Assembly (NCBI RefSeq): GCF_037325665.1
Contig: NC_090246.1
Location: 15,217,451 to 15,281,450, forward strand
DNA: 64,000 bases
Direction of reading: 5' to 3'
Source of the DNA: Littorina saxatilis
Lineage: Eukaryota > Mollusca > Gastropoda > Littorinimorpha > Littorinidae
In this document: positions 9,860 to 23,800 of the stretch, piece after piece
Layout: each line of letters begins with the position of its first letter
Position numbering within the stretch: the first letter of the stretch is position 1
Notes under the pieces: generated by a model
The model's input: only the letters and a program-made list of their open reading frames with translations
Database searches by the model: none
What the model was told of the DNA's origin: nothing
Translations under genes and position numbers: made by a program

Positions 9860-12438
9860 CAGTAGCAACGGGTATAGGTATTTTTATTTTCACAAATTGT
9901 GGTTTGACAACCTGCAAGAGTATCAAAAATTCATCACAGTTCAGCAGTTTAAATTTGCCACAATAAAATACTTCCCTTTTAACAATGGACGGTTGAGGTT
10001 TTGCACACAGCCAATCATTACTGTGTTTATAAATTGTTTAAGTCAATGGACGGACGATGATAATTAATCATTTTTGCTGTAGACAAGGAAATTCGGTATG
10101 CAAAAGCACTTTGGAATAAACAGTGACACTTGAATGGTAATCGAGACATTTCGTGTTTTTAACTCCACCTACAGTTTTTGTTTGTTGATTGTTGTGAAAC
10201 ACAGAAAAAATGAATTTATAAGAAAATACTCCACTGCAAACTTCAAATATTGATCTGTTTTTCATGATTTAATATTTTGTATCACAGAATCAACTATGTA
10301 ACAAAAGTGAGTGTGACTAACCAAAACACAGTCTAGCCATAAAAAAAGAAATATCATGCACTGATCTTTTGAAGATGTACCACGGGCACCAATCTTTTAC
10401 AGACATGCCATTCATTATCTCTTACACAATTAGTGTATGGTTTTGACACGGCTCCACCGTTCTGTCTTTACCAGACAAATGTCACTGCTTGTCAAAGCTT
10501 GTTTCAAATAAAAACAATTGCTACAAAAAGGTGTAAACATATTCAAAAACATTAAGATTAAAAGTAATAAACGCTCACAAAGAACAAGAAATTGTAAACG
10601 CTTGCATGCATCCTGGCAAGTGTTCCTTTGAGGCTGCTCAGGAAATATATGACAGAACTATTACAGTTCAAACTGTGCTTTTGAAGAGAACCTACACCAC
10701 AGCAGTGCTTTTGGTGCAGTGTTTTTCCAGTTTGATCAGGTGTTTTTTTCTCCACAGAGTCTGTCATCAGATGCAATCATGTAAACGTAACTTCAAATAT
10801 AAATTAAAGACAAATCTACGAAAACAACAACATCGCCTTTTACCACTCTGATGTGATGTCTTGTCCTGAGACAATCTTCAATATTTTCTGCATTAAAAAA
10901 CCCAAAAGGGATAGCAAACAGCTCTGTGTTTAACTGACTGAACTTCCCATGAAAACTTGAGACTTCTGATGAAAACTTGACCATCAAAAATAAACCACCG
11001 ATCATAATACTGACGATTTGGACGGATTGACTAGAAGTAAACATTAACAAAGAAACCCTCTTCACCTTCTTTTTCTATTTGTCTTTTAACTGAGAGAAAC
11101 AAAAAAGAACGAATTCTCTGTAGAAAAAAAGAACAGGGCAGAAACACAAAAACTAACATATGCTTTGATGACTAGCTTCTACAGCACTAGGGTTGTACAT
11201 ATGTCAAATATATTCTCAATCACAAAAGAATACAAACAGATCAAAATATCCAAACTGCAGTAATAACCGCGTACATCAGTTATTGAACAGCACTGTGGGG
11301 AACAATGAAAACAAGCATGCTGTACCCTCATCATAAATCCATAGCAATAACAATTTGTAACTAAACGTATTTATGAAAACAAGTTAACACAATATTGGTC
11401 AGTTTTTGAGCCCTTTTGCAATTGTATACAACAGAAATGCATTCTAATTTCAATTTTTTATCCAAAGAGAATTCCCATGAATTTGAACTCCAAATGCTAA
11501 ACAAAAAAATATTATAAAAATAAATAAAAATTAATTAGATAAAAGTACTTCTTCCAATACCACTAACAATGAGATCAAACTCTAAAACAGAAAAAAGCAC
11601 AATTTTACATTCTTGAAGTACTGGCCAGTTAAATTGCTCAAATTCAATCCTACAAAGAGAATTTCTTCCAACAGTTATATATCAACAAATAGTGGTTTTC
11701 CTCTGACAAGACAACACCTTTCTTACCCATCACTCCTCAATGTTATCCACTTACGTATAATTCAAAATGAAAGCAACAACACAATTTTTAACAAAAGTTA
11801 ACAAAGTTATCATAAGAAGACAACATCAATACAACTTTTCTGATTCAACAGCAGCAGCTTTGTGAGATTCATAACTTGTGTGATCTTCGATTTTTTGTAA
11901 GGAAGGTATGGAAAAAAAGGTCCACATCAGCAGTTCTGATAATTTGTAAAAAATAATTCTTGATTTCATACAAATGTTCTTTTTTCTTTACCCTGCATGC
12001 TTTCCACAAGCACTGGAATCTTAAGCAGTTTTTTTTATCAAAAGATAGCAACGGACCTTCTTCTTCTTCACCGTTCACATGTAACTGACCAAAGTCATCA
12101 CCATCCTTTTTTTTTTTTTTTACCAAATGACTTTGCATTACATGGTGAGATTTTACCCCATAATTACATTTTTTTGTTAAAACACATTTGTTATTCCTTT
12201 GGTCCATTTTGTAGCAAGGAGAAGGTTTCCTTACTTTGAAATCAGAAAAAAATCTTTTTTTCCTCAAGAGTTTGTGTGAAGATCAACAGTCTGTGGTTAT
12301 ATGTAGAATAGCTGCGTAGAAAGCACTACACACAGAAAACAAAAATCCGGGTGAAGTAGATCATAAACAACACAGAGTGTCTGGAATGGTTGCAGAAGGG
12401 ACGTCCGGTGGCGGTGTCAGACTTGCGTTGTCAGACAC
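9860..12438 (-). other. PKD2: Probable 3' UTR of PKD2
   Basis: This AT-rich stretch directly follows the PKD2 stop codon on the minus strand and is conspicuously free of the repeats that fill the rest of the window. It contains no supported coding frame. A minus-strand AATAAA at 9883-9888 and an ATTAAA at 9796-9801 are candidate poly(A) signals near its end. That it is one continuous UTR is an inference from position and composition. Confidence 0.45.
9883..9888 (-). promoter_or_regulatory. Candidate poly(A) signal AATAAA of PKD2
   Basis: TTTATT on the plus strand, AATAAA on the minus strand. An alternative ATTAAA lies at 9796-9801. AATAAA is frequent by chance in AT-rich DNA, so support is weak. 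Confidence 0.3.
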
Positions 12439-12492
12439 TTACATGGTACTTGTCAAAAAGTCATCAATATCAAACAGCGCACCCTCTCTGTC
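12439..12492 (-). CDS. PKD2: PKD2 exon 14 (17-residue terminal exon)
   Basis: After a long pyrimidine/TG tract and acceptor tgtgcgcag come 17 codons, [17 protein letters not shown], and TAA. Phase 0 matches exon 13. The tail replaces the vertebrate NVHV end. Support is from splice signal, phase and position, not homology. Confidence 0.7.
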   Translation of the reverse strand, partial: DREGALFDIDDFLTSTM

Positions 12493-14772
12493 CTGCGCAC
12501 ACACAAAACCAGAGTCAGTAACACTGTCTTTGCTGAAAAGAAAAAAAAGAAAATTCATAACAAATATTTATTTCTTATAAAACCACAACAACTTGCAAAC
12601 ATGTTCAAAGCTGCCAACCTGACTGCGTCTCTGGATACGAAGAAATTTGGTTTCCCAAAAGTGTGTGAATTTGTTTGCTTTCTTTGTGATCATTTATTTG
12701 TTTTGTTTTGGTAGCATAACATCGTAGCAATGGGTGCAATTTTGTAACATGCTACTCCAAAACCATAGTAATTAGCAGCTCTGCATGTTGTAAGAGTCCA
12801 TTTTACAGAGAATTAAGTTCACAGTACAGCACGTGCAACACAACAATAACAATTTGGCAAACTAGTTGAAACATCCAAAATACTTTTCTCTGTCACAAAA
12901 ACTCAAGTTGACAGATGGATGCATGCCACAGCATTAACACTTGAAGAAATCAATCTGAAAGCCTCAGCATCAAATGACCTCTGCATCCCATTTGCATGAA
13001 AGAAAACAGGAAGGTCACTGAATAATAGAATCAGATCCTAACAAGGACTCTTGCAAAATGTTCTTGATACTGAGTGACATACATTGTCTAACCAAAGCAC
13101 ACATTTCTGTTTGCATACCACATTCAGATAATAAAGTTGTATTGTATTGTAAACACAGAAAAGAATTTCATTGTTTTCAAACAAGTTTTTTGGCTGTTGC
13201 TGTTTGTTTTGCTTCTGTTTTACATTGACCCAAATGAGCTTTTGTACGGTTAGTTCTGTTTGTTACATTTATCAGTGATTCTTACAATACTGTTTTCTTC
13301 ACAGCAAATTAAAACATCCAAAATATATCTCCACTCATGCAAGTTCTGCAAATTAAAAAACAGCAACAGTAACTGCACAGTTTAACACTGTACTTTGTTG
13401 TGGTGTGTTATTGCATGCCTATGGCTTTGTTGATTTTTTTGATTTTGTTTTTAACATCCAATTTGCCATAAGCAGATGTTGAACGTTATGACCACATATA
13501 TGAGTTCAGCCCAAAACAGCATTTAACTTGAAGCCAAAGCCATGCTTAGAACTTTTTTTTAGACTAGAATTTTTATTCTGTCTTACTAAAAATCAGTTAC
13601 AACTTCTTTCAACACTGCCTCAAAACACTAATAAATAACTTTTTCATGAAACACAGTAACAATACTTGGCTTAAAAAACACAAACAACAAAAACACAAAC
13701 TAATACATGATCTAAGCTTCCTATGTTTCTGATAAAAAGTAAGGCAGAAAAAACATACACTAAAATACACAAATAGCCTTTACTAAAAAGAATAAAAACT
13801 AACTCTTGCTAACACTTAAAAAAAAAAGATCTGTAAAACGTTGGACTGATTTATCTATTACACCTTACAGTGGTTTAAAACTAATATATTTGAAGTAAAA
13901 AAAAAAAAAAGGAGAAAGAAACATAAAGATGAGCACGTTATTCAAGTTTACACATATAAGTTTATTCATTTCATATGACAGAGATGTGACGGAGAGGGAG
14001 AACTGATATAAAAACAAGTCGCGTAAGGCGAAATCACTACATTTAGTCAAGCTGTCGAACTCACGGAATGAAACTAAACGCACTGTATTTTTTTCACCAA
14101 GACAGTACAGCTTCGTCAATCCCCGCGAGAAGGAAATCGCTCACCTCCCACGTGCAAAACGCAGTGATATGCACACGCCAGAATAGCGCGGTAGCGTATT
14201 GTGCTTAGCAGGAAAGCGCGCTTTTCTGTATTCGTGTTAACTTTCTGAGCTTATTTTGAATACAACCTATCATATCTATATGTTTTTGGAATCAGGAAAC
14301 GATAAAGAATAAGATGAAATCATTTTTGGATCGATTTCTTAAATTTTAATCGTAAGACTAATTAATCTATTTTCGTTAATTGTGATCACATTTTAAGAGT
14401 AAACATGACATATGTATATATTTTTCGATTCAGAATGTGATGAAGAATACGATGCAATCAATTTTAAATCTGTTTGCGAAAAATCGATTTTAATGACAAC
14501 TTTAATGAGCAAACTCATTAATTAATTTGTAAGCCTCCAAGCTGAAATGCAATACCAAAGTCCTGGCGTCGTCGAAGATTACTTGACCAAAATTTCAACA
14601 AATTTGGTTTAAAATGAGAGCGCGACAGTGCCGCCTCAACTTTCACGAAAAGCTGGATATGACGTCATCAGACATTTATAAAACAAAAATGAAAAAAACG
14701 TCTGGGGATATCATACCCAGGAACTCCCATGTAAAACTTCATGAAGATCGGTCCAGTAGTTTTCTCTAAATC

Positions 14773-14845
<73 letters not shown>

Positions 14846-17800
14846 ACACCACACCCTCATCTCGATTCCCCCCTCTACGTTAAAATATTTAGTCAAAACT
14901 TGACTAAATGTAAAAAGGACACCAATAATATGTATTTTCATCTGACAATTGTATACAGTCTGTCAGAGAAAAGGTCTGATAGCAAGAATACTTTCAGTTA
15001 TAAATGAACACTAAAGAAAAAAAGAAAAAGAAAAAGAATAAATAATATAAAAATAAGAAATCAAAAATACTGAAGCACGACTGTTATCAATACAAAAGAC
15101 TACTGATACATGTATGTTAAAATTAATTACATTTGATAATTCATGTTTGATGTTTTTCACAAAAATGATGAAAGCGTTCATAACAATAACAACAGAAAAG
15201 AACACAAACCACAATTGCTGTGCAAATTATAACAAGCATTTTTCACAGGTACACAGTCCACAGCACAAAGTTGTCTCCCTTCCTTCACATTCGCACAATA
15301 AAGCAAGGCGGACACACCAATATAAAGCAATCAACAAATACACATTCTGACAAAAGTTACCTCTAAGCCTCCGAAGATTGCTTGAAAAGACAAAGGTAAA
15401 GAAACAAAGAGTCAGTTTATGGCAGAAAAGTTAGTTTTATTGCAGAAAACATGAAGGAAACACAAAAGACAAACTAACAGTGAGTGTTTAGCAGATTACA
15501 CAGCAAGATATAGAAACTTGACAGGCTTTTCTTTTCCCACCTGTATTGATTCAATCATGACTGATGTGATACACAAGCCCTCTATTTAGATTTGATACAT
15601 ATAAAAACTCCCAACTTCAAGACCTTTTCGCCCGAAACATCCATCTAGTGAATGAAAAAGACCCAAAACTAATGCAACACTTCCCCAGTAAAACTATGCA
15701 AGAAGAAACCAGGTATTTGCACCTCCATCTAAACCAGAACCAGGCCTAGAACGTTCCTTCCAACTGATTGAACTTAAGGTTATAAAGACCCTCCTGTCCC
15801 AAACTCTTATCTACTGAATGAAGCATATCCAAAACCAATGCAAAACTTCTTAAGGGGAGGTGGGCCAGTGCACTACCTTTTTTTTAATTTTGAATGTTTT
15901 ATTGTGTCTGAATGTTATTTTATGAAAGAAATGAACAAATGATGACAAAGAATAGTCACTTTTTGTATTTTCGGTTGCTGGTTTTTGTTTTACGCGACAA
16001 AAACAGTCAAAATACAGACAAAAGTGGAGTACAGGAGATACACGGATTTTCATCAGATGTGATTGTCACACTTCTAATTATTGTTTTATTTTATCCTTCT
16101 GGGTATGCTCTAGGGGATTACGAAGCAGATCTTGTTTATTATATTTATATTTGGAGTTAGGAACACTTCTTTGTTACAACTGTCAAACTTTAGGGTAACG
16201 CTTGCGAAATTATTTTTTGAAATAATCTGGATATGACTATAATAAAATTTCAGCAAAATCCCTTCGTAATCCCCCAGAATGTTATATTCTGCACAAACTA
16301 CAAAAGAAAATATTGCTCTAGCTAAATTACAGCCAGAGAAATCGCGTAACCCAAGACGTTACCGTAGGCAAAATGGCTGAACTGAGAAAAACGACATTGA
16401 AGATTGAACACCACAGAAACACTATTGAAACAGACACACAAGGACAAAACTGTGTTATGAATGAACAGCTTAGTTTATTTGAATTGCAAACTACTTAGCC
16501 TTTAGCACGCCAGCAGAGAATTTATGCGTCCATCCCTTCTTTCCCTCTGTCAACCAGCATGGGGATATTGCCCCAGCGCTAAACGTGTATCAATGACCCG
16601 ATTCTCGTTTGTATTTGCATGCGAGAATAACGGTATTTTTAACGGTAACTTACTTGAGCTAGAACGAGACTTATTTCCTTCCGTTATCTCGTCGATTTGT
16701 TGGTTTCCTCGAAGTTTTCTGCTTTTGTTTTTACATCGATACAGTACTTTGGTACTTCGACAAGCAAGATGGAGGATGATGAGTTTGAAACTTTCGTTTG
16801 AGTTGTTTTTTGACAACAAATCGTACGTGGAATCTGAACGATTTACTGAGGAAGCTCTTCGCAATGAACTGTGTATCGCGGTGAAGAAAATGACACAGTT
16901 CGTCAAGACAGTGACGGAATTTACGAAAGTGCAGATTGATACAAACAGTTGCTGATCCAGTTTCGTTCGGGAAATGGCAGGCCCAGCAAACATTACCGAT
17001 AATCTGACTGATGTTGGATACTTTCTCCTGTTTTTGTTTTTTTGCTTAGCAAATGCTCAACTTGCTTGTCGAGGAGATACTGCACAGAAACTGACTCAAA
17101 TTCAGCGCAAAGCAAGCCAGTGCCGAGACGTAAAAAGTGTGCTGCATGGCGTGTTCGGAAATGGCGACCTGTGGATCTGCGTGGAGATCAAAGCTTTCCT
17201 CTGTATCGAAAACACCGACAGAATCCAAACTTTGGCCTAGTACCAGCGGAACTACTTGTTGTTGCTAACCGAACTAATAAAGACATTGTCCTCTTTCTTA
17301 TTTCGAGCCATTGTTATCGTATCAAAGGTTGTTTCTCAAGGAAAAATTCGCTTTCGGTTGTCACCGATCGTTTGATGTGTAACCAGGATGTTGTAAAACC
17401 GAGTGAACTTCGGGTGTTCCCGTCATGGCCGAGAGTCTCTTCGGTAGTTTCCGTATGCAAAATTCGTAAGCTGAGCATGCGCACTCACAAAGTAAACTGG
17501 TTCCCGATTTCGGTTTATGAAACGAACCAATGGATGTCGAGTACCTTCCAAATAAGGACATTTCCGTTCGATTACGATTGCTGCCTTTGCAACGGACAAG
17601 TGGCTGAGTGAATGGAACATTCATCAAAACACTGATGTCATGTTATAGGTCAAGAGCTGCTGCGCAGTTTCGTATGTCGTGAATGCACTGTTTTGCTGAG
17701 GACAAAGCCGTAACTAGCCTTTGAAATGAGACATTTTTTGGCGGGGGAATATCGACTACAGAAGACAATCAATGCCACACATGTTCACATTTTGTCTTTA

Positions 17801-20800
17801 TTGACAGATAAATAGGACACTTTTGACAAAAACACCGACACACATGGATGATAGGTATGTTATGGAAACAAAATCTGCTAAAATACCCAAAACAGTGTTT
17901 TGAACGATTTGGTCAATTTTGCACTGGCCCACCTGCCCTTAAGGGCACAGTGCAGCTCACAGCCTTCGTTTTGCGTTTTTGTTGCAGCTGAGTGCATTTA
18001 CAGTTCAAAAATCCTCCTATGGTAGTAAAACAAACCCAAAACTACCCAACGACAACATCTGTGAAGCTCGACAGTTTCTTGTTCACGCGAGTGCATAAAT
18101 TAACCTAGTTATTACGTGGTGTTTGGTCGGAGTTCGAATCAACTGAGTGATTCCGGCCTCCATTTTGTTTTACACAAACTCCTGATGACGTCTGACTTAG
18201 TTTGCTAGTGACGTGTCTTTTTGTGCATGATGTGGTGATCTACCTGATCTAAATTTAGATCCAAAAATAGGCCAAGACCAGCCGGGTCCGAGTACGAAAT
18301 TAATTCGTAAAAAAATCGCAGTTCTTGACTCTTTGGGTGCAAGTCAATGAAACTTGGTAGTTCTTCTAACGGATAGCTGCCTGAGGTATGACTAAAAGCC
18401 CCAAGGGCTCCGTGCACCTGGATTTGACAAGTTCAGTACCTTTAAGTGAAACTATGAAATAAATCGTGTAGGTACTTAGGCTTCCATTTTGACTAAATCC
18501 AGGCAAAGAATGTTCTTCCCAATATTCAAACAAAGATCTTTCCACCTAAAAAATCCCTGATCAAAGTTAAAGACATTAGCCCCAAAATCCCTGATGAATG
18601 TTCAAGACCTTTCCACATAAAAATAAATACCTGATTAAAGTTGAAGACCTTTCCACCAAAATCCCTGATTAAAGTCAAAACCTTACCACCCAAAATCCCT
18701 GATCAAAGTTAAGGACCTTTCCGCCCCAAAACTCCAATTCAGTGAACAGAGCAGACCCAAAACCGATGCCACACTTCCCAGTGAAACTATAAGAGAAACC
18801 TTTTAGGTACTTACGTTTCCATTTTGTGAGCGTGCGCGAACGTTCTTGCTGCCGCTGTCCGAGGGAGATGCCCCCCGGGCACTTTGAGGAACAGAGGTTT
18901 CTGAGTCCCACCTCTCGAGCTCCTCTCTCACCAATTTCTCCATCTGCTCTCGCTTCATTTCGTCGCTCGTCCCGTCAGACTGCACCCAACAAATCGTCAC
19001 CATGATAAGAAATTGCACACAGTGGTAGGGCCCCTCCGGTGAGAGGACACCTACCATGAAAGGACATCTTCTGTTGTCCTTTTGTCTATTATCTCTACTA
19101 AAATACACCTGTCATGAAAGGCCACCTGCAATGTAGGGCCACTTTGGGTTAGTCCCAAGGGTGTCCTTTCATCACAGGTACCACTGTACTTCATTTTTTT
19201 AAAAGTTTTCAGAAAAACAAGAATTTGAAAAGGGCTCAAGTCAAGACAGTTAGGCAACTCTACTGCAAGACTCTAAGAATTATGTTGCTTTTTCATGTGA
19301 CTTCTGCTCCTCTGTTTCACACGTTATGGAAGTGACTGAGAGCAATAGAATGGATTCTCTGCTGCAAAACTGCCTAAATATGAATTATGAAGTTATGTTA
19401 TAATCGTGACAAAATATGATGATATTTACAAATCTGACAGCTAAGGATGATTCCTGGAAGGTCAGCAACAATTGCAACTACACTGAGAGAAAGGATCGGA
19501 AATGCTGTTTTTCCCTGATTAGGCCAAAAAAACAAAAAACAAATGTTGGTTTAGGGTAACATGACCAAAAAAAATAGGGTCTGTAGGTCGGCTTTTTAAA
19601 AAAGGTGAATTTTTATTTTTAGTCTTGGTATGGTTTGCAAAATGTGCCAGTTTTTTTAAATTTTATTTGTTTTGAGAAATGAAAAAACAGTTTTAGGGTC
19701 GGCGGGAAAAAATAGGGTCGGTCGGGTTACCCTAAACCAACATATATTTGTTTGGCCTTAACACCATTGCTATTGATGAGCTGTGTTTGACTGAACTTTA
19801 TTTGGGGGTAAGTTTTTTTTTATCATTGCCCTTGCCTTAATGTTACTTAGTTCTCAGCTTATAATCACCTCTTTTGTTGAGAATTGCACATTAACGTTGT
19901 TACCAAAATGTGGAAAGGTAAACTGTGGGACTCAACAGAAGAAAGCCTACATAACAAATATCTCCAGATGTTAACTTCTTTGAGCAGACAATCCCTGGAT
20001 CATGGCCTGGGTGGCCGAGTGGTAATGCACTTGCGCTCGGAAGCGAGAGGTTGCGTGTTCGACCCTGGGTCAGGCCGCAATTTTCTCCCCCCTTTCCTAA
20101 CCTAGGTGGTGGGTTCAAGTGCTAGTCTTTCGGATGAGACGAAAAACCGAGGTCCCTTCGTGTACACAACATTGGGGTGTGCACGTTAAAGATCCCACGA
20201 TTGACAAAAGGGTCTTTCCTGGCAAAATTGTATAGGCATAGATAAAAATGTCCACCAAATACCCGTTTGACTTGGAATAAAGGCCGTGAAAGGTGAATGC
20301 TCGCCTAATAGGCTACTGAGCTTTACTGGCCGATGTGAATGCGTTATATATTGTGTGTAAAAAAATGTCTGTTTGTCTGTCTGTCTGTAAAAAATTCCAT
20401 TTCAAACGGCAGAAATTAATATGTAAGCGCCTAGGGCTATATCTAGATTAGGCGCATAAAAATGATCACAATAATAATAACAGGCTTTTGGAGAACTCCA
20501 TATTATTATGACCAGTATCCTAGCGTAAGACATACTTCTGACGGACTGGGTGGCCGAGTGGTAACGCGCTTGCGCTCGGAAGCGAGAGGTTGCGAGTTCG
20601 ACCCTGGGTCAGGGCGTTAGCAATTTTCTCCCCCCTTTCCTAACCTAGGTGGTGGGTTCAAGTGCTAGTCTTTCGGATGAGACGAAAAACCGAGGTCCCT
20701 TCGTGTACACTACATTGGGGTGTGCACGTTAAAGATCCCACGATTGACAAAAGGGTCTTTCCTGGCAAAATTGGTTAGGCATAGATAAAAAATGTCCACC

Positions 20801-23800
20801 AAAATACCCGTGTGACTTGGAATAATAGGCCGTGAAAAGTAGGATATGCGCCGAAATGGCTGCGATCTGCTGGTCGATGTGAATGCGTGATGTATTGTGT
20901 AAAAAAATTCCATCTCACACGGCATAAATAGATCCCTGCGCTTTGAGTCCGAGTCTGGAGATACGCGCGCGATAAAAGACTTCATATGACATGACATGAT
21001 TCTAAACTCTATCCCCGTTTTCTCTCTATGGAGCAGCACCTACCTCTGTAATGCTGTCGAGAATCTTTCCCATTGTCTCCCTCCTCTTTAGCTTGGCTTT
21101 TTCCATGGCTTCAAGCTTGACTAGCACAGCGTCGATCTTTGAAACGATGCTGCCAATGGAATGCTCCATTCGATCGACTCTTCTCGACAGTACTGTGAAT
21201 TCTTCGTACGACACGCCATTGGTTGTGCGGCCTGTGCGGGATGACTTAGTGCCGCTGCCTTCATCGTCACTTTCCTCGCCGCTTTCGTCGAAGCTGACGC
21301 GGCTGCTGGAGCGGCGGCCGGTGCCGGGACGTCCCTTGCCTTCCAGTTCGTCGTACTCTTTGTTCAGGGCAGCCTGCAAGTAATCATAAATAATAGTTAT
21401 AATAATAAATAGCTTTGCCATAGGGCAGTTCCCATAAACAGTTTCAGAGCTTTACCAGTAAAATGGCAAAACAACTGCGACACAAAGTCTCAATTCTAAT
21501 TCTTTTAAAGATGAAAGTCTCTTGTCTATTCTAATGCTTGTTATTCTCTCAGTCTTGTCTATTCTAATGCTTGTTATTCTCTCAGTCTTGTCTATTCTAA
21601 TGCTTGTTATTCTCTCAGTCTTGTCTATTCTAATGCTTGTTATTCTCTCAGTCTTGTCTATTCTAATGCTTGTTATTCTCTCAGTCTTGTCTATTCTAAT
21701 GCTTGTTATTCTCTCAGTCTTGTCTATTCTAATGCTTGTTATTCTCTCAGTCTTGTCTATTCTAATGCTTGTTATTCTCTCAGTCTTGTCTATTCTAATG
21801 CTTGTTATTCTCTCAGTCTTGTCTATTCTAATGCTTGTTATTCTCTCAGTCTTGTCTATTCTAATGCTTGTTATTCTCTCAGGTGCCAGGAGACTGGTTC
21901 CGCATAGCTCTTACTGACTCTTGTTGCACATGTTTATATTCTGAGCGCTTGCGTCTCTTTGAATATAGTACTAACAGATATAGTACTAACAGATACAGTT
22001 GTTATCTCTATACATAATTATGCCATTCTAAAGTCTGGCATTTGCGACAATGCCTTGCCTGCTAACACCCTGTGTGCTATGACAACATGCGGACAATGTA
22101 TACCTTTTGCTCAAAGAGGTCAGCCTGCATGCGACGTTGTTCTTCTTCGTCCAGCACACGGTCACCATCCACGTCATAGCGAGCGAACATGGCCTCGATC
22201 TCCCCATCAGCATACCCACGTCTGTACAGACACAATGGAGAAACGTAGAGATTTAGTTTTCTGGTCTTGTGCATATTTACATGTCTGTACAGACAGAATT
22301 GCAAAAAGTACAGATTTAGTATTCTGCTTTTGTGCATATTACATGCCTGCATAGACAGAATGACAGAAATGCAAAAAGTACAGATTTAGTTTTCTGGCTC
22401 AGAAAAATACGCTCAGTCTATTTTCAGCAACACAACAAAACCACAGTCGGTGTTCTTTTTTAGATCAGGGGTGCAACTGGAACTGCAACATGAGGATGAA
22501 TTCCCAACCTTGGGAAATAGATTGTTCAGTCTTCAGACATGGGAACTGGGATGAATGAAAAAGTCTGAAAATGATCTATGACTCACACATAATGTAGAAA
22601 TTCTGGGCATGAACCATACAATTGCTCTGAACTTGTATCCATGGGGCTCACAGAAAAGTCTGATTTTAGCCAAAAGTCTGAAAATTCTCATATGTGAGTA
22701 TTCTTACGTTTTAAGGTCCTGACGCCACTCGTCGAAGTCGAGCTGCTTGTCGTTGTTGATGTCAGCAGACTGCAGGGCCTTCTGGATGTCCACAATCTTG
22801 TCGCGCTTGAAGTTCAGCTTGTCCATCATCTTGGCGTAGCCCTGCACACACATCACAACCGCGTCAGGTTCAAGTCCCCCAAAACACAACAGGAGCTTCC
22901 GCTCTTGAACCCTGTCTCCCACCCCAAACAGAAACTTTCACTGCGTTTATCTTGTCTCAAAACAACTGACACTTATCAACGGAAAAAAATGACTGTAAGG
23001 GCTAAAACATTTCTCTTCTAATCGAACCCAGAAAAAAAGCAAACTAAAATAGTTAGGTAAGAATTACAGTCACTAACATTGATCATACAAAGTTTTAATG
23101 TCATTTAGATTCTGAGAATTAACAGGTAAAATGGTAAGTATGTGAACCAAAATAGATCGTTATAGAAAGGTGAATTATAAAGGAAAAAACCCTTGTCAGT
23201 GATTCTTTGGGGTGGGCATTAAGAGCAGGTGGTCATTACTGAGAGGTGGTTGCCAGGCAGGTTTAACAGTACAGTGGAACCCCTATTTTAAGACCCCACA
23301 ATTTAAGACTCCCTCCATTTTAAGACCCTGTTTTCTCACTTTTTGTTCATAATCTCAGTAAATTTAACCCCATTTTAAAACTCCCTCCTTTTTAAGACCC
23401 GATTTTCACAGATATTTTGAGGTCTTAAAAGGGGGGTTCTCCTGTACTGATTTCATATGCTAATCCTGTGCTCAAACAACACCCACCTTCTTGAAGTAGT
23501 CAGCGATCTCAAACTCGTTCTTCTGGTTGGCCATGTCGGACTTGACCTCGGAGTAGGTGTCGTTGATGATGGCCAGGAACATGTTGATGAGGACGAAGAA
23601 GACGAAGAAGACGAAGAGCATGAAGAAGATGGGGCCCAGGATGCGGTTGGCCGTCTCAAGCTGGTGGAAATCAAAGTCGCCCAGGATGATACGGAACAGG
23701 GTGAAGCTGTGGAAAGAGTGCCATTGTTACTAGAGAGGACTTTGTGCAGACTCTCCTTGTTGTCCCAACAACCCCATGTGCAATCATGCTCACCATAATA

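Noticed and set aside
15340-15380. Extra small PKD2 exon (caatcttcggaggcttagag before gtaact)
   Set aside because: Splice-like signals exist, but it would bring an in-frame stop after five codons; exon 14 at 12439 fits better.
21522-21917. 131-codon frame with an 11-residue hydrophobic repeat
   Set aside because: Product of eleven identical 33-bp units inside an intron of PKD2 on the opposite strand.
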